Assembly (NCBI RefSeq): GCF_004803755.1
Contig: NZ_CP032311.1
Coordinates: 2,000,501 to 2,064,500 of the forward strand
DNA from: Pseudomonas sp. DG56-2
Lineage (GTDB): Bacteria > Pseudomonadota > Gammaproteobacteria > Pseudomonadales > Pseudomonadaceae
Direction: 5' to 3'
DNA length: 64,000 nucleotides
The position numbers and the translations under genes were made by a program. Of the stretch, positions 53,501 to 64,000 are shown one piece after another (the first letter of the stretch is position 1; each line of letters opens with the position of its first letter). The notes beneath the pieces were generated by a model. That model saw only the letters and a list, made by a program, of their open reading frames with translations, did not search any database and was not told the origin of the DNA.

Positions 53501-56500
53501 CAGATGAAGCTGCTGCGCAGAATGTCGTGGGCGTCCACGGCCGTTTCCCAGGCCTTGCGGAAAGCCTCGGGGTCGAGTGCTTCGACATCCACGCACATTT
53601 GCGTGATGTAGTCGCCACTACCTTCGGCATACAGGGTGTGGAACAGCATACCTTGTTGCATCGGTGACAATGGGTAGATGTCTTCGATGTTGCCGGCTGG
53701 CACCGGCAGCGTATCGAGTTGCATCTGGGTGAGGTTCGCCAGCTTGAAGTCGGAAGGCGTGACGCCATGCTGACTCGGTAGGCAGCAATGCTCCACCACT
53801 CTGGCCAATTCGGCCATATAGTCGTTGGCCAGGCGCTGCAAGGTGGTGCTGTCGAACATCTCGGTGCTGAAGGTCCAGCCCATGCTCAGTTCGCCGCCAT
53901 ACACCTGGCCATTGAGGGTCAGCCAGTTGCCCAGCGGTGCGTTTGCATCCTGTTCGGCACCGGCGGGGTCGCCGGTAGGGATGAATAGGGCGCCTTGCTC
54001 TTCGCCGAAGCTTGCGTCGAACTGGCCCAGATAGTTGAAGGTGATACGCGGCTGCGGCAATGCTTGCATGCGCTCGCGGCTCTCGGGCGTGCCCAAGTAA
54101 CGCAGAGCACCATGGCCGATGCCTTTGTCGGGAATGGCCCGCAGTTGCTCCTTGACGTGTTTGATCGCCAGTCCCAGATCATCGGCGGGGGTCAGGTGTA
54201 CCGGGAACATACTGGTGAACCAGCCCACGGTACGCGATAGGTCGATGTCGTCGAACAGCTCCTCGCGGCCATGACCTTCGAGCTGTACCAGCATGCTGCG
54301 TTCACCGGTCCAGCGGCAGATCACTCGCGCCAATGCGGTGAGCAGCAGATCGTTGACCTGGGTGCGGTAGGCCGCTGGGGCATGTTGCAACAGGGCACGA
54401 GTCTGCGCTTGTGGCAGGCGTGCATGCACGGTCATGGCATTGCGGTTCTGCAGGCCACCTTCGGGGTTGTCGCACGGCAGGCCCTCAGGGGCACCCTGCA
54501 GCTGGCGTTGCCAGAACACCTCGTCCTGCTGGCCGAGGCGGGCGCGAGCATAGCCTTCGAGGTGCTCGGCCCAGTGTTTGAAAGCGCTTGTCTTGGCGGG
54601 TAGCTTGACCTTGCGAGTGGCCTGCAGCTGTTCGTAGGCGAATTGCAGGTCTTCGAACAGGATGCGCCAGGACACTCCGTCGACCACCAGATGATGCACC
54701 ACCAGGTGCAGGCGCTGACTGCCATCGGGCAGTTCGGCGAGCATGGCGCGCAGCAACGGGCCGTTAGTCAGGTCGAGGCTGCGTTGGTTCTGTTCGCCCA
54801 TTTCGCGCAGATCTTCGAGGTTTTCCAGGCGCAGACTGCGCAGCAGCGGTTCGCTCAGTTCGGCCGGCGGCCGGTGCTCGGCCACCCAGCCCAGGCCTTG
54901 TTCACGGAACACCAGGCGTAGGGCGTCATGGTGTGCCAGCAAGGCGCGCAGGGCCTCTTCGAGGATGGCAGGCTCTAGTGCCTGGCGTGGCTTGAGTACC
55001 ACAGCCTGGTTCCAATGATGACGTTGTTGCTGAACCTCTTCGAAGAACCATTGCTGAATTGGCAGCAGCAGTGCGATTCCTGTTACTGGCCCTTGGTCGA
55101 TGACCTGACCCTGCTCGATGTGCTGGGCAATGCCAGCCAGACGGGCCACGCTCTGGTGCTGGAACAGCTCCTTGGTAGTGAAACGGATACCAGCCTGGCG
55201 AGCGCGGCTGACCATCTGAATGGAGATGATCGAGTCGCCACCGAGTTCAAAGAAGTTGTCGTCGCGGCCGACCCGTTCGACTTGCAGCACCTGCTGCCAG
55301 AGTTCGGCAATCTGTTGCTCCAGGCCTTCGCGGGGGGCTGTGTAGCCCTGTTGCTGTGCCTGGCTGTCGGGCTGTGGCAACGCCTTGCGATCAAGCTTGC
55401 CATTGGTGGTCAGCGGCAGGCGTTCGAGCAGTAGCACATGCGCGGGGACCATGTAGTCGGGCAGCGACGCCTTGAGCCGGGCCTTGAGCTCGGCGATCTC
55501 CAGTCGTGCATCGTCGGCCACCACGTAGGCCACCAGTTGCGCGCCGCTGGGGCCAGGTTGCGCCAGCACCACTGCATCACGAATGCCGTCGAGGGCTTGC
55601 AGGCGCGCCTCGATTTCACCCAGCTCGATACGGAAGCCACGAATTTTCACCTGATGGTCGATACGGCCGATGTATTCGATCGCTCCATCGGCAGTGCAGC
55701 GTGCCAGGTCACCGGTTCGGTACAGGCGGCTGCCGTCATTGTCGAACGGGTTGGGAATGAAGCGCGTGGCAGTGAGATCGGCGCGGTTGAGGTAGCCACG
55801 GGCAAGACCCGCGCGGCCGACATACAGCTCACCGATACAGTTGTGCGGCACCGGATTGAGCTGGGCGTCGAGCAGGTACCAGGACAGGTCCGCAATCGGC
55901 TCACCAATCGGGCTGACGCTGGCTTGCTGGAGGTCGGCGCACGACAACGGGCGATAGGTGACGTGTACGGTGGTCTCGGTGATGCCGTACATGTTGACCA
56001 GGCGTGGGGCCTGGTCACCGAAGCGCTGGAACCAGGGCGTCAGGCTGCCGATATCGAGGGCTTCGCCGCCGAACACCACATGCCGCAGGCGGTTGTCACG
56101 CTGAAGGTTCTGTTCGGCGCAGGCCACATGCATGAGCTGGCGAAAAGCCGAAGGGGTCTGGTTGAGGACGCTGACGCCTTCGTCGCACAGCAAGGCGTAG
56201 AAGTCGTCGGGGGCACGCGTGGTGTCTTGAGGCACGATCAGCAGGCGACCACCATGGAGCAGGGCACCGAAGATCTCCCACACCGAGAAGTCGAAGGCAT
56301 AGGAGTGGAACAGGCTCCAGACATCGTCGTGGTCGAAGCCGAACCAGTCCTGGGTGGCGCCGAACAGGCGCAGCACGTTGCGGTGCGGCAGCAGCGTGCC
56401 TTTGGGCCGGCCGGTGGAGCCTGAGGTGTAGATGACATAGGCCAGGTTGTCTGGACTCAGGGCAACCTCCGGGTTGTGCTCGGGCTGCTCGGCAAAGCTC

Positions 56501-58410
56501 GCGTCGAGGGCGACGGTTGCCAGCCCTTCGGGCAGCGGCAGGTGCTGGAGCACCGCCGGTTGCCCCAGGAGCAGGGCGATGCCGCTGTCCTCGATCATGT
56601 AGGCCAGGCGGTCCTCGGGGTATTGCGGGTCGAGCGGTACATAGGCGCCGCCGGCCTTGAGGATGGCGAGGATAGCCACAAGCATGTCGAAGGAGCGCGC
56701 GCAGGCCAGGCCAACCAGGCGGTCGGGGCCGACGCCCTGGCTGATCAGGTGATGGGCCAGGCGGTTGGCGCGACGGTTGAGCGCCTCATAACTCAGGTGC
56801 TGGCCTTCAAAGGTCAGGGCGATGGCCTGGGGGCGAAGGGCGGCCTGCTGCTCGATCAATTGATGCAGGCAACGCTCGACTTCGAAGTGGCGGGGCACCG
56901 GGTTCCATTGCGCCAGCATCGCCTGTTGCTCATCCTGGTCGAGCAATGTCAGTTCACCGATACGCTGCTGCGGGTTCCGGGCAATGGCGCGCAATAGATT
57001 CAGCCAGTGATTGGCCAGCAAACGTGCATCTTGAGCATCGAACAGATCGGTTGCATAGATGAACGAGGCCGACAGGCTCTGCTCTGATTCGTAGGTGTTG
57101 AGGGCCAGGTCGAACTGCGCGGTCTGGTTGGCCCACTCGATCGCTTCGACAGACAATCCCTGGATATCCCCGGCCGTCACTGCGGCGCTGACCGGCGCGG
57201 CGCTGAGGTGGTTGTAGACCACCTGGAACAAGGGGGTGTGGCTCATGTTGCGCTCAGGTTGCAGGGCATCGACCAGTTGCTCGAATGGCAAGTCTTGATG
57301 AGCCTGGGCACCAAGGGCGCGCTGCTTGACCTGCTGCAGCAGGTCGCTGAACGGCAACTCACCATGCAACTGCGCACGCAGCACCTGGGTGTTGACGAAA
57401 AAGCCGATCAGCCCTTCGGTTTCTACCCGGTTGCGGTTGGCGATGGGCACGCCGACGCGAATGTCGTCCTGGCCGCTGCAACGATGCAGCAAGGCCTGGA
57501 AGGCGGCCAGCATGAGCATGAACAGGGTAACCCCTTGCTGCTTGGCCAAGGCTTTGAGCGCCTGACCCAGTTCAGCGTCCAGCTCTACCTTGTGCAACGC
57601 GCCGCGATCACTGCGTACGGGCGGTCGTGGGCGGCTGGCAGGCAACTGCAGTACCGGCTGTTCATCACCCAGTTGTTCGCGCCAGTAGGCTAACTGCTCT
57701 TCGCGGCCACCGGCTTCCATCCAGTGGCGTTGCCACAGTGCGTAGTCGGCATATTGGATCGGTAAGTCGGGCAGGGTCGTGGGTTGCCCGGCACTTTTCT
57801 GGCTGTAGCCGGCGATCAGTTCGCGGACCATCACCTGCATCGACCAGGCATCGGAAACGATATGGTGCTGCACCAACAACAAGACATGGTCGTCGGCACC
57901 CAGGCGCAGCAACTGCACGCGTAGCAACGGCCCGCTCTGCAGATCGAACGGCCGGGCAATCTGTTCGGCGATGTAGGCATCCAACCGGTCAGTGGTGTCG
58001 TTGCCAGTAGCGGGTAGCGCCAACTGCTCCATGACAATTCGGCCTTCGGCCTCGACCACTTGCAGGCGTTGGTCACCCTCTTCGACAAAGCGTGTGCGCA
58101 GGCTTTCGTGACGCATCACCAAAGCATCGAAACTGCCCTGCAAGGCCGGCACATCCAGCGCACCGCGCAAGCGCAGGGCGGTTGGCAGATTGTAGGCACT
58201 GCTGCTGGGGTCCAGCCCCCAGAGAAACCATTGCCGCTCCTGGGCGAACGACAGTGCAATACGTTCAAAGCTGTCGCGCGTCACCGGGATCGGCAGGCGC
58301 GCGATGTTCACGCCTTTGCTGACCATTTGCTGGTAGAGGGTTTTGCGCTGGGCTGTGGGCAACTTGATAAAGCGTTCGATCAAGTCAGACAGGGCTTTGC
58401 TTTGCATCAT
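50506..58410 (-). CDS. NRPS-E: C-A(Thr)-T-E-C-A(Thr)-T
   Basis: 2634 aa, two modules. C1 is LCL (HHIVSDA at 182). A1 code DFWNVGMVHK = threonine (Asp707). T1 Ser1060 in GGDSI. Epimerase with HHLVVDG at 1239, so this residue should become D-(allo)Thr. C2 is DCL (YPLSPMQQGMLFHTL, HHILLDG at 1710). A2 (Asp2220) has the same Thr code, and T2 Ser2573 is in GGHSL with no epimerase. The C-terminus is acidic (ALEALLDEMEEV). Start ATG 58410 overlaps the NRPS-D stop (ATGA), with GGAG upstream. The A domains of the two modules are almost identical in DNA. Middle enzyme of the D-E-F set. Confidence 0.93.
50724..52288 (-). repeat. Duplicated adenylation segment, NRPS-E module 2 copy
   Basis: About 1.57 kb nearly identical to 55263-56827 at an exact offset of 4539 nt (1513 codons). 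It covers the A domain and the start of the T domain; similarity drops outside. Confidence 0.85.
55263..56827 (-). repeat. Duplicated adenylation segment, NRPS-E module 1 copy
   Basis: Partner of 50724-52288. Only scattered changes separate the two. The T domains that follow differ (GGDSI before the epimerase here, GGHSL in the other). Confidence 0.85.
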
Positions 58411-61400
58411 TGAGTCTCCAGCACATCGAGCAGATCGAACAGATCGGTCAATTCGTTTTCAGTGGTTGGCGCAGCCGGGGCCGGCAGGCGGCGAACGAAG
58501 TCCTCCAGGCTGGCGCTTTCGAACAAGGCCGCCAGCGGCGCCTCGATTGCCAGCTCCAGTTGGATGCGCGAGGTGACCTGTGTGGCCAACAGCGAGTTGC
58601 CGCCCAAGGCGAAGAAATTGTCATCAAGACCGATGTGTTCGGCCTTCAGCACGGTTTGCCAAACGGTCGCTACGGCATGCTGCAATTCACTCTGCGGTGC
58701 GCGGAAAAGCTGTTGCGGACCTTGGGTTTCGAGGCGGGCCAAGGCCTTGCGGTCGAGCTTGCCGTTGGCGTTGCGTGGCATCTGTTCCAACACTTGGTAC
58801 AGGCTGGGGTTCATGTACACCGGCAGACGGCGTTTGAGGAATGCACGCAGGTCGTCGAGGTTGTTGCTGTCGGCCTGCGTTTGGGCTTCCAGGGTGAGGA
58901 ACGCCACCAGTTGCTTGCCCAAGGCATGCTCGATGACCAGCGCTGCGGCTTCGCGAATGCCGGGGAACAGGCTGATCTGCGCCTCGATCTCGCCCAGCTC
59001 GATGCGAAAGCCATTGACCTTGACCTGCTGATCGACCCGCCCCAGGTACTCCAGGGCGCCGTCTTCCTTGCGTCGGCGCGCCAGGTCGCCGGTCTTGTAC
59101 AGGCGCTCGCCCGCCAGCAAGGCAAAAGGGTTGGGCACGAACACGCAGACGGTCTTGCCCGGATCGGCGCAATAGCCGCGACCGACGCCGACACCGGCAA
59201 TGCAGATCTCACCCACCGCACCATCGGGGACCGGGCACAGGTAGTCATCGAGCAGGTACAAGCGGTTGTTGTCGGTGGGGTAACCGATGGGGATGTGGGT
59301 GCGCTCGGTGGCCGCCTGATCGATCTGGTAGAAGGCGACGTCGTCGGAGCATTCGGCCGGGCCGTAAGCATTGACCAGTGGGATGTGTGGATAACGTTGC
59401 AGCCATCCTGCCGCTGTTTCCGCTGGCAGCGCTTCGCCGGTGGGCAGCAACCAGCGCAGTTCGGTGAGGTTGCTGTGCTGTTCTTCGAGCAGGGCCTGGA
59501 TCAGTGCCGGGACAATCTCCAGCACGCTGACATGCTGTTCTTCAATCTCTGCCAGCAGCCGCGCCGGGTGCTTGGACACCTCATCGGGAATGATGCGTAC
59601 CTGGGCGCCGCACAGCAGCGCGGTGAGGAACTGCCAGACTGAAATATCGAACGACTGCGAAGCGGTCTGGGCGATGATGTCGCGCGTGCCCAGGCCAAGG
59701 TAGGGTACCTTGCTCAACTGGTTGTTGAGCATGCCGGCTTGCTCGACCATCACGCCCTTGGGCTGCCCGGTGGAGCCGGACGTGAAAATCACGTACGCAA
59801 GGCTGTTGGCTGCGCTGAAGATGCCTGGGCGGGTTTCGCTGTAGCCGCTATCGAGCACGTCCTCCCAGACCAGCAGTTGCACCGGCTGCGCCAGGCCTGC
59901 CAGCAATGAGCGGGCGCGTTCACGATAGCGGGCAGTACAGATCAGCGCCGGGGTGCGACTGGCCGCGAGGATGTTGGCAATACGTTCGTCGGGGTGGCTT
60001 GGGTCCAGCGGCAGGTAACCGGCGCCGGCCTTGAAAGCGCCGACGATGGTCGCCAGCAGTTCCAGGCTGCGGTCGGTCAGCAGCGCCACTGGCTGGTCCT
60101 GCGTCACACCATGGGCGAGCAGGGCATGGCCAACGCGGTTGGCGTGACGGTCGAGAGCGTTGTAGCTCCACACGTGGTTCTGGCAACTGGCGGCGGGCTG
60201 CTCGCGGTGCTGGTCGACCTGCGCTTCGAACAGCTCGATGAACGAGCGGTCCAGGGCATGGGCGACGGCAGTCTGGTTGTGCTGCACAATCCAGTCGTGA
60301 TGCTCGCCGTTTTCCAGCTGCGCCACCTGTTCAAGCGGTGCCTGCAGCTGCGAAGGCAGGCTCACCAGCAGTTGCTGGAACTGCGCCAACAGTGCGTCCA
60401 TGGTTGCGCGGTCGAAATAGCGCGTGTCATACGACAGGTGCAGGCCGAGTTGCTCGCCAGGGTAGACCACCACGGTGATCGGGTAGTTGGTGTGGGTCCG
60501 CGACGACTCGGAAATCACCCCCATGTCCTGCGCATCGGCGCCAACCGAGGCGGCCATCGGCGCGTTCTCGAAGACGAACAGGCTGTCGAACAGTTGCTGG
60601 CCTTTTTGCAGTTCGCTACAGGCCTGGATGTTTACCAGTGGCAGGTAGTCATATTCACGCAGCGAGACGTTGGTGTCGAGAATGGTGTGCAACCAATCCA
60701 GTGTACGGGTGCGCACGTCCGGGGAGGGTAGCTTGATGCGCAACGGCACGCTGTTGATGAACAGGCCGACGGTATCCTGCATCTGCGGAATATGAGCCGG
60801 ACGTCCGGAGACGGTTACGCCGAAGACAATATCGCGGGAGCGGCTGTGATGATGCAGGGTCAAGGCCCAGGCAGCCTGGACGAAGGTGTTGACGGTCAGC
60901 CGTTGCTGGTTGGCCGCTTCCTGCAGTCGCATGCTTTGCTCGCTGCTCAACCAGGTGTAGTTGTCGTCGATGACCGAATGCGCCGCGCCACTGATTTGCG
61001 GGCGGTCGGTGGGCAATGGCGTGGCCTGCTCCAGCCCCGCAAGTTGCGCTCGCCAGAAACCTTGCGCGGCCTCGCGGTCCTGGCCCTGCAGCCATTCAAT
61101 GAAATTGCGGAAGCGATACGGCGTGGCCAGTTGGCTGGGCCGACCTTCGCGGGAGGCGTGGTAGATCTCGAAAAAGTCTGCCATCAACAACGAACGGCAC
61201 CAGGCATCGATAAGGATGTGGTGGTTGCTCATGACGAAGCGGTGAGTCTGGTCGATTAGTTTGATCAGCTTGAAGCGGATCGGCGGCTCCTTGGCCAGGT
61301 CGAACCCCGTTTCGCGCTCTTCGCGCAGCAGTTCGATGATGCGCGGCTCGGCCTGCTCCAGGGGCAGGTCGCTAAGGTCGAGCAATTCAACCTTGACCGG

Positions 61401-64000
61401 GGTGTTGCGATGAATCACCTGCAGCAATTGGCCACCGGTGTTCCACAGAAAAGAGGCACGAATCGCTTCGTAGCGCTGCACCACTTGCTGCCAGGCTGCA
61501 TCGAACAAGGTGTAGTCGATGCTTTCGCCGATGGTGTAGCACTCTTGCATGAAGTAGATGCCCGAGTGCTTCTCCAGCAAGGTATGCACCAGCAGACCTT
61601 CCTGCATGGGTGACAGCGGGTAGATATCGTCGATGTTTCGCACGGCAATCGGCAGGGCGTCGAGCTGCTGTTGGCTGAGGGTCGCCAGCGGGAAGTCCGA
61701 AGGGGTCAGGCCCAGGTGCTCGCCGCTGCTGCAGTGTTCGATCAGTTGTTCCAGCTCTTCACGGCAGAACTGTGCAAGTTGTTCCACCTGAGCCTCAGCG
61801 AACATTTCGTGGCTGAAGGTCCAGGCCATGTTCAGGCGGTTGTCGTAGACCTGGCTGTTGACCGTCAACCAGTTGCCGAGCGGGGTGTCATGGCTCTTTT
61901 CATCGCCGACGGCTTCACCGCTGGGGGCGAACAAGGCGCCGTTGTCGCTATCGAAGCTGCCGTCGAACTGGCCCAGGTAGTTGAAGGTGATACGCGGCTG
62001 CGGCAACGCCTGGAGTTGCTCGGCAATCGTGGCGTCACCCAGATAGCGCAAGGCGCCGTAGCCGATGCCTTTGTCTGGTACCGCGCGCAGTTGCTCCTTG
62101 ATGGTCTTGATCGCATCCCCCATCGCTGCCTGCGGCGACAGACGCACCGGGTACAGGCTGGTAAACCAGCCGACGCTGCGGGTCAGGTCGATATCATCGA
62201 ACAGCGCTTCACGGCCATGGCTTTCCAACTGCACCAGCACCTGTGACTGGCCGCTCCAGCGTTGTACTGCACGTGCCAGGGCAGTCAGCAGCAAGTCATT
62301 GATCTGCGTTCGATAGGCTGCAGGCGCGGTGTGCAACAACTGGCGGGTGTGGGCCTGGCTCAACTGCACACCGAGCGTTCCGGCGTGGCGGCCAAGCAAG
62401 CTGCCGTTGGGGTTGTTGCAGGGCAAGTCGGGGTTCAGGTCTTGCAGCTGCGCCTGCCAATACCCCAGCTCGGCCTCCACTGCGCGGCTGCGGGCATGTT
62501 CACCCAAGCGTTCGGCCCAGGACTTGAACGCGCTGGTCTTGGCCATCAACTTCGGCGCCTGACCGTTGTGCAATTGCTGGTAGACCTGCTGCAAGTCGTC
62601 GAAGAGGATGCGCCAGGACACACCGTCGATGACCAGATGATGGACCACCAGCAGCAGGCGCTGGCTGCCGTCGGCCAGGCTCATCAACACCGCGCGCAGC
62701 AACGGCCCGTCACTGAGGTCGAGGCTGCGTTGCGCTGCATTGCTCACATCGAGCATCGCTTGTGCATCGGCGACGCTGCGCTGCCACAGCAGTGTCGAGC
62801 TATCGGTCAGCGGCGTGTGAATGGCTTGCCAGCGGTTATCCACCTGGGTAAAGCGCAGGCGCAAGGCATCGTGGTGTTCGACCAGCGCTACCAGGGCGCT
62901 ATGCAGGGTGTCTGCATGTAACGGGGCTGCCGGTTTGAGCATCACCGACTGGTTCCAGTGCTGGCGCTGCTCGATGGCGCTGGCAAAGAATGCATGCTGG
63001 ATCGGCAGCAACGGCGTCTCGCCCAGCACCGGGCCTTGATCGGCTTGCACGGCGCTTTCACCCCATTGCGCGACCTGGGCCAGGCTTTGAATGGTCTGGT
63101 GCTTGAACAGATCCTTGGGCGTGAAGCGAATGCCAGCCTGGCGGGCGCGGCTGACGACCTGGATGGACAGAATCGAGTCGCCGCCCAACTCGAAGAAGTT
63201 GTCGTTGACGCCGATCTGCTCAAGTTTGAGCACCTCTTGCCAGAGGTGAGTGATGTGTTGCTGCATGGCGTCACTCGGCGCCTGATAGGCACGCTGGCCG
63301 TGACGGCTGTCCAGCGCCGGGAGCGCGCGGCGATCAAGCTTGCCATTGGGCGTCAGCGGCAGACTGTCGAGAAACAGGTAATGGGCCGGCACCATGTAAT
63401 CCGGCAGTTGCTGCAGCAGGGTTTGGCGCAGTGATTCACGCAGGCTGGCGGCGCTGAGCTGGTCTGGCACGTGTGCGCCAGCAAGGTAGGCCACCAGTTG
63501 CAGTCCGTTGCCGCTCGGTTGGGCCAGTACGGCAGCTTCGACGATCCCGGCACGTTGCAGCAGGCGGGCTTCGATCTCGCCCAGCTCAATACGCAGACCT
63601 CGGATTTTCACTTGCTGATCGATTCGGCTCAGGTACTCGAGCGTGCCATCGGCACGCCGGCGGGTGAGGTCGCCGCTGCGGTACAGGCGCTCGCCGCTGG
63701 CGCTGAAAGGATCAGGTACGAAGCGCTCGGCAGTCAATGCCGGGCGCTGGTGGTAGCCACGCGCCAGGCCCGCACCACCGATATACAGCTCGCCAGCGCT
63801 GCCATGCGGGCAAGACTGCAGTTGCCGATCGAGGACGTGCACGCGAACGTTGTCGATCGGCAGGCCGATCGGGGCAATGGAGCCGTCGAGCGATTCGACA
63901 ATGCTCTGCTGGCAGCTGTCGATCGTCGCTTCGGTCGGGCCATAAAGGTTGACGATGCGTCCCTGCCACAATGCCTGTAGTTGCGCTACCAACGCCACAG
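58407..64000 (-). CDS. NRPS-D (partial): ...A-T-E-C-A(Dab)-T
   Basis: The N-terminal part lies beyond the right edge; about 1864 residues are visible. It opens inside an A domain at the NLYGPTEATID core, giving only the last code positions (L, I, D), as in Gln/Glu/Ser-type codes and unlike Tyr. T with GGDSI (near 63175) and a full epimerase follow, then a DCL C domain (YPLSPMQEGLLVHTL; HHILIDA near 61220). The second A domain (about 60250-58750) has code DIWELTADDK, which I read as 2,4-diaminobutyrate, with a YGPAECSDD core. The T domain has GGNSL near 58590. The C-terminus is acidic (ENELTDLFDLLDVLETQ). It overlaps NRPS-E by 4 nt. The E-C-A(Dab)-T order also occurs in PvdL, so that identity was considered; the first code argues against it. 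Confidence 0.85.
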   Translation of the reverse strand, partial: VALVAQLQALWQGRIVNLYGPTEATIDSCQQSIVESLDGSIAPIGLPIDNVRVHVLDRQLQSCPHGSAGELYIGGAGLARGYHQRPALTAERFVPDPFSASGERLYRSGDLTRRRADGTLEYLSRIDQQVKIRGLRIELGEIEARLLQRAGIVEAAVLAQPSGNGLQLVAYLAGAHVPDQLSAASLRESLRQTLLQQLPDYMVPAHYLFLDSLPLTPNGKLDRRALPALDSRHGQRAYQAPSDAMQQHITHLWQEVLKLEQIGVNDNFFELGGDSILSIQVVSRARQAGIRFTPKDLFKHQTIQSLAQVAQWGESAVQADQGPVLGETPLLPIQHAFFASAIEQRQHWNQSVMLKPAAPLHADTLHSALVALVEHHDALRLRFTQVDNRWQAIHTPLTDSSTLLWQRSVADAQAMLDVSNAAQRSLDLSDGPLLRAVLMSLADGSQRLLLVVHHLVIDGVSWRILFDDLQQVYQQLHNGQAPKLMAKTSAFKSWAERLGEHARSRAVEAELGYWQAQLQDLNPDLPCNNPNGSLLGRHAGTLGVQLSQAHTRQLLHTAPAAYRTQINDLLLTALARAVQRWSGQSQVLVQLESHGREALFDDIDLTRSVGWFTSLYPVRLSPQAAMGDAIKTIKEQLRAVPDKGIGYGALRYLGDATIAEQLQALPQPRITFNYLGQFDGSFDSDNGALFAPSGEAVGDEKSHDTPLGNWLTVNSQVYDNRLNMAWTFSHEMFAEAQVEQLAQFCREELEQLIEHCSSGEHLGLTPSDFPLATLSQQQLDALPIAVRNIDDIYPLSPMQEGLLVHTLLEKHSGIYFMQECYTIGESIDYTLFDAAWQQVVQRYEAIRASFLWNTGGQLLQVIHRNTPVKVELLDLSDLPLEQAEPRIIELLREERETGFDLAKEPPIRFKLIKLIDQTHRFVMSNHHILIDAWCRSLLMADFFEIYHASREGRPSQLATPYRFRNFIEWLQGQDREAAQGFWRAQLAGLEQATPLPTDRPQISGAAHSVIDDNYTWLSSEQSMRLQEAANQQRLTVNTFVQAAWALTLHHHSRSRDIVFGVTVSGRPAHIPQMQDTVGLFINSVPLRIKLPSPDVRTRTLDWLHTILDTNVSLREYDYLPLVNIQACSELQKGQQLFDSLFVFENAPMAASVGADAQDMGVISESSRTHTNYPITVVVYPGEQLGLHLSYDTRYFDRATMDALLAQFQQLLVSLPSQLQAPLEQVAQLENGEHHDWIVQHNQTAVAHALDRSFIELFEAQVDQHREQPAASCQNHVWSYNALDRHANRVGHALLAHGVTQDQPVALLTDRSLELLATIVGAFKAGAGYLPLDPSHPDERIANILAASRTPALICTARYRERARSLLAGLAQPVQLLVWEDVLDSGYSETRPGIFSAANSLAYVIFTSGSTGQPKGVMVEQAGMLNNQLSKVPYLGLGTRDIIAQTASQSFDISVWQFLTALLCGAQVRIIPDEVSKHPARLLAEIEEQHVSVLEIVPALIQALLEEQHSNLTELRWLLPTGEALPAETAAGWLQRYPHIPLVNAYGPAECSDDVAFYQIDQAATERTHIPIGYPTDNNRLYLLDDYLCPVPDGAVGEICIAGVGVGRGYCADPGKTVCVFVPNPFALLAGERLYKTGDLARRRKEDGALEYLGRVDQQVKVNGFRIELGEIEAQISLFPGIREAAALVIEHALGKQLVAFLTLEAQTQADSNNLDDLRAFLKRRLPVYMNPSLYQVLEQMPRNANGKLDRKALARLETQGPQQLFRAPQSELQHAVATVWQTVLKAEHIGLDDNFFALGGNSLLATQVTSRIQLELAIEAPLAALFESASLEDFVRRLPAPAAPTTENELTDLFDLLDVLETQ

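Noticed and set aside
58407..64000. NRPS-D could be PvdL, the chromophore synthetase, since both end in E-C-A(Dab)-T.
   Set aside because: The visible core of the first A domain (L, I, D positions) does not fit tyrosine, and PvdL is usually a separate gene. Not excluded, because the N-terminus is outside the window.

Overview
The window reads as a chromosomal segment of a fluorescent Pseudomonas. The support is a glycine-cleavage/serine-deaminase block, a complete fpvGHJK-CDEF-type ferripyoverdine processing operon, an FpvA-type siderophore receptor, and six large non-ribosomal peptide synthetase (NRPS) genes. Three iron-starvation-sigma-like promoter boxes (TAATT-N16-CGT) precede the MbtH gene, the first NRPS gene and fpvA. 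I read the whole region from about 5.8 kb to the right edge as a pyoverdine locus. The chromophore synthetase PvdL, the sigma factor pvdS and the tailoring genes (pvdA, pvdE, pvdMNOP) are not in view.

Layout. 1-3.2 kb: sdaA (5' cut by the window edge), gcvT and a lipoyl synthase gene, all +. 3.2-5.7 kb: ordinary chromosomal genes (PAS-GGDEF diguanylate cyclase, Nudix hydrolase, an unrecognised 129-aa protein, a UPF0149/YecA-like protein). 5.8-8.7 kb (+): MbtH, type II thioesterase, an isochorismatase-family hydrolase, a DUF1615 lipoprotein. 14.8-8.7 kb (-): fpvG-H-J-K-C-D-E-F, mostly with overlapping start/stop codons. 15.0-35.1 kb (+): NRPS-A (Thr-Thr), NRPS-B (D-Ser, Ala, then a condensation domain and a fused Fe(II)/2-oxoglutarate hydroxylase), NRPS-C (degenerate condensation/interface domain, Asp). 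35.2-39.1 kb (-): a separate block holding a catalytically dead beta-lactamase fold fused to DUF302, a cysteine hydrolase and an OprD-family porin; it is bracketed by a 14-nt direct repeat. 39.5-42.1 kb (+): fpvA with a strong bidirectional terminator. 64.0-42.2 kb (-): NRPS-D (cut by the edge; unknown with epimerase, then Dab), NRPS-E (D-Thr, Thr), NRPS-F (Ser, probable hydroxy-ornithine, thioesterase) and an alpha/beta hydrolase.

How it works together (inference). Specificity codes were read by eye from the adenylation domains. If PvdL supplies the acyl-Glu-Tyr-Dab starter, A-B-C would add Thr-Thr-D-Ser-Ala-(beta-OH)Asp. D-E-F would then add (D-X)-Dab-D-Thr-Thr-Ser-(OH)Orn and release the chain. 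Beta-hydroxy-Asp and a terminal hydroxy-ornithine, plus the chromophore catechol, would give the three bidentate iron ligands expected of a pyoverdine. FpvA imports the ferric complex, FpvG and partners reduce it in the periplasm, and FpvC/F with FpvDE move the released iron inward.

Main points of interest: a hydroxylase and its probable interface domain split across two proteins; a module in NRPS-F that has lost its epimerase but keeps the neighbouring T and D-L condensation signatures; near-identical duplicated adenylation segments in NRPS-A and NRPS-E; the pseudo-beta-lactamase-DUF302 fusion; and an FpvA lacking the usual terminal aromatic residue. Domain calls and specificity codes come from reading the translation, not from database searches.
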